Notes under the pieces: model-generated
The model's input: the letters and a program-made list of their open reading frames with translations, nothing else
Told to the model about the DNA's origin: nothing
The model's database searches: none
Part shown: one piece after another, positions 24,620-32,324 of the stretch
Numbering within the stretch: position 1 is the stretch's first letter
Layout: each line of letters begins with the position of its first letter
Program-made: the position numbers and the translations under genes
NCBI GenBank assembly: GCA_040757065.1
Contig: JBFLXR010000014.1
Span: 1 to 64,000 of the forward strand
Reading direction: 5' to 3'
Source of the DNA: JBFLXR01 sp040757065
GTDB taxonomy: Bacteria; Pseudomonadota; Gammaproteobacteria; Burkholderiales; Gallionellaceae
Length of the DNA: 64,000 bases

Positions 24620-26634
24620 TGCCCATTCCCCCGGTAGAACGCGCTGCGCAACTGCGCACCGAAATCGAGCGGCATAATTACCAATATTATGTGCTGGACG
24701 ATCCGCTTATTTCAGATGCGGAATTCGATGCTTTATTTCGCGAATTGCAGCAACTGGAAACACAGTTCCCCGAACTGCTGACGCCGGACTCGCCTACCCA
24801 GCGTGTGGGGGCGGCACCGCTGAAATCGTTTGCCGAAGTGACGCACCGTACGCCGATGCTTTCGCTCAATAACGCTTTTACCGATGAAGAAGTGCAGGCC
24901 TTCGACGCGAGGGTACGCGATGGGTTGACGACATCGGAGGTCGAATATGCCGTCGAGCCGAAATTCGACGGGCTGGCGATTACCCTGACTTACCGCGACG
25001 GGGTATTCGTGCAAGGGGCAACCCGGGGCGACGGTTATCTGGGCGAAGATGTGACCGAGAATTTGCGTACTGTGCGCTCCATCCCGCTGCGTTTGTGTGA
25101 GGCAGTGCCTTTTGCCGAGATTCGTGGCGAAGTGCTGATGATGAAACGTGATTTCGAGGCGCTGAACGTCGCCCAGGAAGCGCGCGGAGAAAAATTGTTT
25201 GCCAATCCTCGCAATGCGGCGGCGGGTTCGTTACGCCAACTGGATTCGCGTATAACCGCCAGCCGGCGACTGAGTTTTTTCGCTTACGGGTTGGGCGCGG
25301 TCGAGGGCAGAGAGTTGCCTGGGACGCACGGCGCGCAAATGGCTTTGTTGCAGTCGTGGGGCGTGCCGGTGGACGAGCATCGCAACGTGGTGCGCGGGGT
25401 GCATGGCTTGCTGGCCTATTACCGCGAAATCGGCACACAACGTGCCGCCTTGCCATATGAGATCGACGGTGTGGTGTATAAAGTTAACGACATCGTGCAA
25501 CAGCAGCAATTAGGTTTCGTCTCCCGTGCGCCGCGCTTTGCGATTGCGCATAAATTTCCGGCCGAGGAGGCGCTGACTACTGTGCAGGACATCGAAGTGC
25601 AGGTCGGGCGTACCGGCGCAATTACGCCGGTGGCGCGTTTATCACCGGTGTTCGTTGGCGGAGTGACGGTTACCAATGCGACGCTGCATAACGAAGACGA
25701 ACTGCGTCGCAAAGATGTGCGCATCGGCGATACAGTGGTAGTGCGCCGTGCCGGGGATGTCATTCCAGAAGTCGTGCGCGTGCTGACCGAACGGCGAACC
25801 GGAGCGGAGCGCAAGTTTCAAATGCCGCAGCAATGTCCGGTATGCGGTTCGCATGTGGCGCGCGGCGAGGATGAAGCGGTGGCGCGCTGTACCGGCGGGC
25901 TGTATTGTTCGGCGCAGCGCAAGCAAGCTTTGCTGCATTTCGCCAGCCGTCGGGCTATGGATATCGAAGGGCTGGGCGATAAGCTGGTCGAGCAACTGGT
26001 GGATTCCGATCTGGTGCAAACGCCCGCCGATCTTTACACGTTACAATTAGGCCAGTTGGCCGCGCTGGAGCGCATGGGCGAGAAGTCCGCCGAGAACTTG
26101 CTGCAGGCGGTCGGACGCAGCAAACAGACTACACTGGCGCGCTTTGTCTACGCACTGGGAATCCGCAACGTGGGCGAGGCGACCGCCAAAGATTTGGCCC
26201 GGCATTTCGGGGCATTGCCGCCCTTGCTGGAGGCCGACGCCGAACGTTTGCAGCAGGTGCCGGACGTGGGGCCGGTAGTGGCGCAAAGTATCGTCGATTT
26301 TTTTGCTGAGCCGCATAACCGGACAGTTATTGCACAGTTGATCGAGCGCGGCGTGTATTGGGAAGAACATGCAGGCGAGGATCGCACGACTTTGCCGCTG
26401 GCGGGCAAAATTTTTGTGCTGACGGGAACGCTGGAGGGTATGGGGCGCGACGAGGCAAAAGCAAAGTTGGAGGCGCTGGGAGCCAAGGTGAGCGGCAGCG
26501 TGTCGAAAAAAACGCATTATGTGGTGGCCGGTGCGGAAGCGGGCAGTAAACTGACCAAGGCGCAGGAGCTCGGCGTGCCGGTGTGGAACGAACAAGATTT
26601 GTTAGCATTGTTGCAGGAATATCAAACGAAATGA
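24619..26634 (+). CDS. ligA: NAD-dependent DNA ligase LigA
   Basis: Seals nicks in replication and repair; 671 residues. The adenylation Lys115 is in PKFDGLA; the chain then has an OB fold, a C4 zinc finger (CPVCGSHVARGEDEAVARC with a fourth Cys in YCSAQ), helix-hairpin-helix repeats (about 440-580) and a C-terminal BRCT domain (about 592-668; LTGTLEGMGRDEAKAKLEALGAK split by turns). The domain set is complete. TGATG overlap with zipA; ATGA overlap with galU. Confidence 0.97.
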   Translation: MPIPPVERAAQLRTEIERHNYQYYVLDDPLISDAEFDALFRELQQLETQFPELLTPDSPTQRVGAAPLKSFAEVTHRTPMLSLNNAFTDEEVQAFDARVRDGLTTSEVEYAVEPKFDGLAITLTYRDGVFVQGATRGDGYLGEDVTENLRTVRSIPLRLCEAVPFAEIRGEVLMMKRDFEALNVAQEARGEKLFANPRNAAAGSLRQLDSRITASRRLSFFAYGLGAVEGRELPGTHGAQMALLQSWGVPVDEHRNVVRGVHGLLAYYREIGTQRAALPYEIDGVVYKVNDIVQQQQLGFVSRAPRFAIAHKFPAEEALTTVQDIEVQVGRTGAITPVARLSPVFVGGVTVTNATLHNEDELRRKDVRIGDTVVVRRAGDVIPEVVRVLTERRTGAERKFQMPQQCPVCGSHVARGEDEAVARCTGGLYCSAQRKQALLHFASRRAMDIEGLGDKLVEQLVDSDLVQTPADLYTLQLGQLAALERMGEKSAENLLQAVGRSKQTTLARFVYALGIRNVGEATAKDLARHFGALPPLLEADAERLQQVPDVGPVVAQSIVDFFAEPHNRTVIAQLIERGVYWEEHAGEDRTTLPLAGKIFVLTGTLEGMGRDEAKAKLEALGAKVSGSVSKKTHYVVAGAEAGSKLTKAQELGVPVWNEQDLLALLQEYQTK

Positions 26635-27506
26635 GTCGAGTCAGAAAAGCCGTATTTCCGGTAGCAGGTTTGGGCAGCCGTTTTTTGCCGGCGACCAAGG
26701 CCAGTCCGAAAGAAATGATGCCGGTGGTGGAAAAGCCGCTGATCCAGTATGCGGTGGAAGAAGCCGTTGCAGCGGGCATTACCGACATGGTATTCATCAC
26801 CGGACGCAACAAGCGCGCCATCGAAGACCACTTCGACAAGGCCTACGAACTGGAAGCCGAGTTAGAGGCGCGCGGCAAGGCCGAACTGCTGCGCATCGTG
26901 CAGGAAGTCATTCCTAAACACATCAACTGCATCTACATCCGGCAGACAGAAGCGCTGGGGTTGGGGCATGCTGTACTTTGCGCCGAACCCGTCATTCAGA
27001 ACGAACCCTTCGCCGTCATATTGGCGGACGACCTGATCGACGGCGAACCGCCTATCGTCAAACAAATGGTGCAAGTGTACGAACAACACCGTTGCAGCGT
27101 TCTGGGCGTAGAAAACGTACCGGCCAACCAGACCGACCAGTACGGCATCGTCGGCACCGAAGCCTGCGGGAACGACATCGAACGCGTCACCCGCATTGTC
27201 GAAAAACCCAAACCCGACGTTGCACCTTCGACCCTGGCTGTGGTCGGACGCTACATCCTGACCCCGGCGATATTCGACCATCTGAGAAACGTCCAGCCGG
27301 GCGCGGGCGGCGAAATCCAACTGACCGACGGCATCGCCGCCCTGATGGCGGAAGAGAAACTGCTGGCCTATCGTTTTCATGGCACCCGCTACGATTGCGG
27401 CTCCAAACTCGGCTACCTGAAGGCGCAGGTCGCCTTCGGATTGAAGCATGAGGAGCTGCGTCAGGAATTCGCGGACTATCTGAGGGAAAGGTGTCAGTGT
27501 GATTGA
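26631..27506 (+). CDS. galU: UTP-glucose-1-phosphate uridylyltransferase
   Basis: Makes UDP-glucose for polysaccharide and glycolipid synthesis. The 291-residue nucleotidyltransferase shows KAVFPVAGLGSRFLPATKA, PKEMMPVVEKPLIQYAVEEA and VGRYILTPAIF. The ATG at 26631 overlaps the ligA stop; a frame extension to 26583 lies inside ligA and is not conserved. It overlaps hpt by 8 bases. Confidence 0.95.
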   Translation: MSRVRKAVFPVAGLGSRFLPATKASPKEMMPVVEKPLIQYAVEEAVAAGITDMVFITGRNKRAIEDHFDKAYELEAELEARGKAELLRIVQEVIPKHINCIYIRQTEALGLGHAVLCAEPVIQNEPFAVILADDLIDGEPPIVKQMVQVYEQHRCSVLGVENVPANQTDQYGIVGTEACGNDIERVTRIVEKPKPDVAPSTLAVVGRYILTPAIFDHLRNVQPGAGGEIQLTDGIAALMAEEKLLAYRFHGTRYDCGSKLGYLKAQVAFGLKHEELRQEFADYLRERCQCD

Positions 27507-28047
27507 GCATCAGCGTGCTTTGCGGATTCTGCAAGATGCCGAATTGATTTGTCCGGCAGAAACCGTACAAGCTGCGGTGCAGCAAGTCGCCCGCGCTGTT
27601 TGTGCGGAGCTCGACGGGGTATTTCCACTGGTACTTTCGGTAATGGGCGGTGCGGTAGTGTTTACCGGCCAGTTGCTGCCCCAGCTGAATTTTCCGCTCG
27701 ATTTCGATTATGTGCATGTTTCGCGTTACGCCGATTCCAAGCGCGGCGGCGCATTGCGCTGGAAGGTGGAGCCCAGCGAGAGTGTGCGCGGCCGAACGGT
27801 GCTGGTGCTGGACGATATTCTGGATGAAGGTGAGACGCTGGCGGCGGTGAAGCAGCGTCTGCTGGACTTGGGAGCAGAGAAGGTTTATTGCGCTGTGTTG
27901 GCGGATAAGTTGCACGGACGCGCAAAACCGCTGCGGGCGGATTTCGTCGGTCTGGAGGTGCCGGATCGCTTCGTCTTCGGTTGCGGGATGGATATTCATG
28001 GCGCATGGCGCAATTTGCCTGCGATTTATGCGGTAAAGGAGGGGTGA
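27499..28047 (+). CDS. hpt: Hypoxanthine-guanine phosphoribosyltransferase
   Basis: A type I phosphoribosyltransferase of 182 residues, with the PRPP-binding loop VLVLDDILDEGETLAA (about 95-110) and the LSVMGGAVVF loop near residue 50. It fits the hypoxanthine-guanine PRTase family of proteobacteria (annotated hypoxanthine-guanine phosphoribosyltransferase) better than uracil or adenine enzymes. The start is a GTG at 27499. The next gene yields hypoxanthine or adenine from methylthio-nucleosides, so the pair makes a coherent salvage unit. Confidence 0.85.
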   Translation: MIEHQRALRILQDAELICPAETVQAAVQQVARAVCAELDGVFPLVLSVMGGAVVFTGQLLPQLNFPLDFDYVHVSRYADSKRGGALRWKVEPSESVRGRTVLVLDDILDEGETLAAVKQRLLDLGAEKVYCAVLADKLHGRAKPLRADFVGLEVPDRFVFGCGMDIHGAWRNLPAIYAVKEG

Positions 28048-28048
28048 G

Positions 28049-28792
28049 ATGCTGGCAATCATAGGCGGAACGGGGCTCACGCAACTGGCGAATCTGAAAA
28101 TTACCCACCGGCAAGTGATTCGTACACCTTATGGCGAACCTTCCGGCGCACTGACCTTCGGAACGATCGGCGATCAGGAGGTGATCTTTCTGGCGCGTCA
28201 CGGGTATGGTCATACGATTCCGCCGCATCAGGTTAATTACCGGGCGAACTTGTGGGCATTGAAAGAACAGGGCGTCAAAAACGTGGTGGCAGTCGCGGGC
28301 GTCGGCGGAATTCGTGCCGATTTGCGTCCCGGTACGCTTGTTGTACCCGATCAGATTATCGATTACACCTATGGGCGTGAATTTACTTTTTTCGATAGCA
28401 GCGAAAATTCGGTTACGCACATCGATTTTACTGTGCCGTATACCGAACCGTTGCGTCAACGCCTGCTGACTGCAGCGAAACGTGCCGACGAAGTTTGTTT
28501 GAACGGCGGTGTGTATGCGGCGACGCAAGGGCCGCGGCTGGAAACTGCTGCAGAGATCAATCGTCTCGAGCGCGATGGCGCCGATATGGTTGGGATGACG
28601 GGCATGCCGGAAACGGCGCTGGCACGTGAAATCGGGCTGCATTACGCGACGATCGCAGTGGTGCTGAACGATGCAGCCGGGCGCGGCGAGAGCCGGGGAG
28701 AAATCAACCTCGATAGCGTTAATGTCGTGGCAGAGCGCGCAATGGCTAGTGTGCGCAGTATCTTGGAGAATCTGGTCGGCAATGGCGATTAA
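28049..28792 (+). CDS. S-methyl-5'-thioinosine phosphorylase (MTAP family)
   Basis: A purine nucleoside phosphorylase of the MTAP/PNP family, 247 residues: phosphate loop IIGGTGLTQL, RHGYGHTIPPHQVNYRAN, and ATQGPRLETAAEI with GADMVGMTGMPE for substrate binding. At the base-recognition position the sequence is VVLNDAAG, with Asn where adenine-specific MTA phosphorylases have Asp; this suggests 6-oxopurine preference, that is methylthioinosine, as in Pseudomonas. A methyladenosine deaminase would then be needed elsewhere in the genome. It starts 1 base after hpt and overlaps def by 11 bases. Confidence 0.8.
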   Translation: MLAIIGGTGLTQLANLKITHRQVIRTPYGEPSGALTFGTIGDQEVIFLARHGYGHTIPPHQVNYRANLWALKEQGVKNVVAVAGVGGIRADLRPGTLVVPDQIIDYTYGREFTFFDSSENSVTHIDFTVPYTEPLRQRLLTAAKRADEVCLNGGVYAATQGPRLETAAEINRLERDGADMVGMTGMPETALAREIGLHYATIAVVLNDAAGRGESRGEINLDSVNVVAERAMASVRSILENLVGNGD

Positions 28793-29324
28793 ACCCGTAT
28801 TGCGGATGGGTGATCCGCGCTTGCTGCGTTGCGCGGAAGCGGTCGAGGTGTTCAATACGCCCGAGCTGCATGCTTTGCTGCGGGATATGCATGACACCAT
28901 GGCGGCCGAGAGCGGTGTCGGGCTGGCTGCCCCGCAAATCGGGATCAATTTGCGGGTGGTGATTTTCGGTTTCGAGCAGAGTGCGCGTTATCCCGATGCC
29001 GGGGCAGTGCCTTACACCGTACTGATTAATCCTGTCATTACCCCGCTCGATGAAACGCAGGAAGAAGGTTGGGAGGGGTGCCTCAGTGTGCCGGGACTGC
29101 GCGGCTGGGTGCCGCGTTACAGCCGGATCCACTACCGAGGATTCGATGTCTGTGGCAAGCCGATTGACCGGGAGGCGGAGGGCTTTCACGCACGGGTGGT
29201 GCAACATGAATGTGACCATCTTGACGGCGTGCTGTATCCGCGGCGCATACGAGACCTGACGCGATTCGGGTATTCTGAAACGATATCCCTTCTGGAAGAG
29301 GATGGAACGGAGGATTCCGAATGA
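28782..29324 (+). CDS. def: Peptide deformylase
   Basis: Removes the formyl group from nascent proteins; 180 residues. All three motifs are present: GVGLAAPQIG, EGCLSVPG with the metal-binding Cys, and QHECDHLDG with the two His and catalytic Glu. The ATG at 28782 (MAIKPVLRMGDPRLL) is the conserved start and lies inside the 3' end of the phosphorylase gene. It is not next to fmt, so it may be a second deformylase paralogue. ATGA overlap with the channel gene. Confidence 0.94.
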   Translation: MAIKPVLRMGDPRLLRCAEAVEVFNTPELHALLRDMHDTMAAESGVGLAAPQIGINLRVVIFGFEQSARYPDAGAVPYTVLINPVITPLDETQEEGWEGCLSVPGLRGWVPRYSRIHYRGFDVCGKPIDREAEGFHARVVQHECDHLDGVLYPRRIRDLTRFGYSETISLLEEDGTEDSE

Positions 29325-30349
29325 TAATGGATGTGACGTCGCAACGGGTATACCGCAGTTTTATCTGGGGTACGGCGGCACTGGTGGCGGTGATGGTCGG
29401 CGGTACGGTCGGTTATCGCTATATCGGCGGCGACCAGTATTCGTGGATGGACTGTTTCTATATGACGTTCATCACGATTGCGACGATCGGTTACGGCGAA
29501 ATCGTCGATTTGTCGAACAGCGACTATGGGCGCATGTTCACGGTGATTATCGGCTTTGCCGGTATCGCTTCTCTGAGTTATCTGTTATCCACGGTGACGG
29601 CCTTTATTCTGGAAGGCGATATCAATCTGACTTGGCGGAGAAAGAAAATGCTGCAAAAAATCGCAAAAATGCACGATCACTATATCGTTTGCGGGGTGGG
29701 GCGTGTGGGGAGCAATGTCGCACACGAATTGCAGATGACGGGGCGTCCGTGCGTGATTATCGATGAGGATATGCAGCATATCGAAAATTATTTGCTGAAA
29801 CATCCCGAGCAGTTGTACTTGCACGGCGATGCCACGGATAACGATATTTTACTGGCGGCGGGAGTGAAGCATGCGCGCGGGGTGTTTGCGGTGGCGGCGG
29901 ACGACAGCAAGAATCTGGTTATCAGCCTGAGCGCAAAACAACTGAACCCGAACGTGCGCGTGGTGGCGCGTTGCCACGATGTGAAAAACGTGGAAAAAAC
30001 CCGTCGTGCTGGCGCGGACGAAATCATCTCTCCCGACTTTACCGGCGGTTTGCGCATCGTTTCCGCGATGGTGCGCCCGCATGTTGTTTCGTTTCTCGAC
30101 GATATGCTCAAGTCGGACGACAATCTGCGTATGGAAGAAGTGGCGCTGCCCGAGGGATTGGGCGGCAAGCCGCTATCGATTCTGAATCCGGGCGGGCGCG
30201 ATTACGTGGTGCTGGCGATTTCCAACGGCGGCAAATGGGCGTTTAATCCTCCCACGCACCATACGCTGCACGGCGGGGATATTCTGATGGTGATGACGAC
30301 GCCGGAAGGGCGTAACCGATTGGAGCAATTGATTCAGGGCGTCGCGTAA
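29321..30349 (+). CDS. Potassium channel with RCK/TrkA-N domain
   Basis: A 342-residue ion channel: two membrane helices (about 14-34 and 68-92) flank a pore loop with the selectivity filter TIATIGYGE (about 51-59); the cytoplasmic RCK domain follows (Rossmann motif VCGVGRVGSNVA near 125) and ends with a TrkA-C-like part (about 255-335). The layout matches MthK/Kch-type channels gated by ions or nucleotides. It ends the zipA-to-channel run. A possible start three codons in (MDVTSQ) is equally good. Confidence 0.92.
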   Translation: MIMDVTSQRVYRSFIWGTAALVAVMVGGTVGYRYIGGDQYSWMDCFYMTFITIATIGYGEIVDLSNSDYGRMFTVIIGFAGIASLSYLLSTVTAFILEGDINLTWRRKKMLQKIAKMHDHYIVCGVGRVGSNVAHELQMTGRPCVIIDEDMQHIENYLLKHPEQLYLHGDATDNDILLAAGVKHARGVFAVAADDSKNLVISLSAKQLNPNVRVVARCHDVKNVEKTRRAGADEIISPDFTGGLRIVSAMVRPHVVSFLDDMLKSDDNLRMEEVALPEGLGGKPLSILNPGGRDYVVLAISNGGKWAFNPPTHHTLHGGDILMVMTTPEGRNRLEQLIQGVA

Positions 30350-30611
30350 GCGCTATTGCTAACTGCGTAATTTCTCTCGGGCACTCCATGGGTTGGGTAC
30401 GCGTGGCAGCCGAGGGAGTGGAAAATGCGGTGCAGGCAGCTATGCTGCGCGACAGGAGATGCGATTGCGGACAGGAATGTTCCGGGCGGCCTATGCAAGC
30501 CAACGAGGTGGCCCACTTCTTCACTGCGCTTGGTACTGAGTAGCGCGGCCACGCTGGCGATGGATGCTGAGATTGGACAGGAAGCGCTTGGCTTCCTGTT
30601 AAATAAGCGTG
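30350..30611. other. Intergenic region with no recognised gene
   Basis: The 262 bases between the convergent channel and chemoreceptor genes hold short open frames on both strands (for example 72 codons at 30334-30552, minus), but none has a family signature or a convincing ribosome-binding site. The base composition is like the flanking genes rather than AT-rich, so a decayed gene is possible. The right end holds the stem-loop listed separately. Confidence 0.4.
30577..30599 (-). terminator. Stem-loop 3' of the chemoreceptor gene
   Basis: ACAGGAAG and CTTCCTGT form a perfect 8-base stem around a 7-base loop, 12 bases past the chemoreceptor stop on the minus strand. There is no T-run on either side, so it may act as a transcript end or an mRNA-stabilising structure rather than a classical intrinsic terminator. 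Confidence 0.45.
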
Positions 30612-32225
30612 TTACAGCGACTTTTCGAAGTGTTTGACCAGCATGATGAGTTCGTCCCCGGTATTCGCAAGTTTAACCGTGGCTTCGCTGGTGCTGCGGA
30701 TGCCTTCGGTATTGCTGGCGGACAGCGACAGGATTTCGTTCATCTGGCGGCTGATGACGGCGGCCGCTTCCGACTGCTGCTTGAGCATGGCGGAAATTTC
30801 TTTAGCCATGTCGTAACTCTTATCGCTGGCATCCAGAATTTCGTTCAGGCTGGCGCTGCTGGCATGAATCAATGCCGTGCCGTTGGTGACTTCGTTGACG
30901 GCGTGATCCATTGCGGAAACAGCATCCGTAGTGGCTTGCTGAATGGCCTCGACGGTTTTGGTAATGTCGCCGGTACTGGAGCCGGTGCGTTCGGCCAGTT
31001 TTCTGACTTCGTCGGCTACCACTGCGAAACCGCGTCCTTGTTCGCCAGCGCGCGCAGCCTCGATTGCCGCATTCAGCGCCAGCAAGTTGGTCTGGTCGGC
31101 AATTTCCTTAATCACACGGGTAACTTGACCGATGCGCTGAATCGAGGAATCCAGATTCAAAATGGTCTGGCGCGATTGGTTAACGGTTTCTACGATCCGT
31201 TCGATAGAGGAAATGCTTTCGGACATTTGCTGGCTGCCCCGACGCACGATTTGCTCGGTGAGTTCGGCCATTTCTTCCGAATCGCGCGTATGCTGGTTGG
31301 CGTTCTCAATCGAGCCGAGCATTTGATCGATAGCTACCCCCGCGCGGGTAACGCTTTCGGTTTGACTGTCGGAGCGGTGCAATGCCATGACCATTTCGCT
31401 GCGTACTTGATTGGCGGAATCGTCGGTGCTTTTTGCGGAAGCCATGACGTCGGCAATAATCGCGCGCAGGTTGATGCGCATGGATTCCAGCTCGTTCAGT
31501 AAGTGCCCGAACTCGTCGCGACTGTCCGAGCTGACGGTGAACTGAAAGTTGCCTTCGGCAATTTGTGCAAGTGCGTAACGCGCTTTACCGAGGAAGCGTT
31601 TCACGGTGCCGCCGAGCCAGAGACGCGCGAAGATCGTCAGCAAAGTGCCGCAGAGTACGACGGAAGCGATGACCTGATCGAGCAGTGTTTTCGCTTCCAT
31701 GAAATAGTAGAAATTACTACCGCCCAGCAATACCGCCATGGTAATAAAGACGATATTCAGGCGGGTAGTAAAGGAGATGTCGTCGAGGCGGAATTTGCGC
31801 TTGGGCAGGGAGGCGCGCCCTTCGCGCAAGGCCTTGTACAAGCCTTCGCAGGCTTCGACTTCCTTGCGGTCCGGTATGTTGCGAACCGACATATAGCCGA
31901 CTTTTTTGCCGTTTTCGATGATGGGAGTGACATAGGCTTCGACCCAGTAGAAATCCCCGGTCTTACAGCGGTTCTTCACCACGCCGCGCCACGGCAAGTC
32001 TTGCTTGATGGTGTCCCACAGCCACTGGAAGGCGGCGGCGGGCATATCCGGATGGCGGACGATATTGTGGTTTTTACCCAGCAATTCTTCCTTGCTGTAG
32101 CCGCTGATATCGACGAACGTCTGGTTGACGTAAGTGATAATCCCTTTTAGATCGGTCTTACTGACGATCGGCCTGCCGGCCTGCATGAACACTTCGTTAT
32201 TAGTAACTGGCGTGTTGATTTTCAT
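30612..32225 (-). CDS. Aer-like PAS chemoreceptor (methyl-accepting)
   Basis: A 537-residue chemotaxis receptor without a periplasmic domain. An N-terminal PAS domain (about 10-120) has Aer-type wording (IVSKTDLKGIITYVNQTF, then HPDMPAAAFQWLWDTI), expected to bind FAD. Two adjacent membrane helices (about 153-205) and a HAMP-like region follow, and the C-terminal signalling domain contains the hairpin tip EIADQTNLLALNAAIEAARA. By analogy with Aer it senses redox or oxygen. No CheR-docking pentapeptide is seen at the C-terminus. No che genes are nearby. Confidence 0.92.
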   Translation of the reverse strand: MKINTPVTNNEVFMQAGRPIVSKTDLKGIITYVNQTFVDISGYSKEELLGKNHNIVRHPDMPAAAFQWLWDTIKQDLPWRGVVKNRCKTGDFYWVEAYVTPIIENGKKVGYMSVRNIPDRKEVEACEGLYKALREGRASLPKRKFRLDDISFTTRLNIVFITMAVLLGGSNFYYFMEAKTLLDQVIASVVLCGTLLTIFARLWLGGTVKRFLGKARYALAQIAEGNFQFTVSSDSRDEFGHLLNELESMRINLRAIIADVMASAKSTDDSANQVRSEMVMALHRSDSQTESVTRAGVAIDQMLGSIENANQHTRDSEEMAELTEQIVRRGSQQMSESISSIERIVETVNQSRQTILNLDSSIQRIGQVTRVIKEIADQTNLLALNAAIEAARAGEQGRGFAVVADEVRKLAERTGSSTGDITKTVEAIQQATTDAVSAMDHAVNEVTNGTALIHASSASLNEILDASDKSYDMAKEISAMLKQQSEAAAVISRQMNEILSLSASNTEGIRSTSEATVKLANTGDELIMLVKHFEKSL

Positions 32226-32281
32226 AATAATTACCCACTGACTCCCTGATTGCCAGTATAACGGTAGATATTACTATGTTT

Positions 32282-32319
32282 AAAGCGAAAAGAAGGGTAA
32301 TCCCCCTCTTTTTCGCTTT
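32282..32319 (-). terminator. Strong hairpin terminator of acnA
   Basis: Two 16-base arms (32282-32297 and 32304-32319) pair with only two mismatches around a 6-base loop, starting 6 bases past the aconitase stop on the minus strand. The arms are AAAGCGAAAA-rich, so the 3' arm of the minus-strand RNA includes UUUU. It would separate acnA from the chemoreceptor gene. Confidence 0.65.
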
Positions 32320-32324
32320 GCAAC

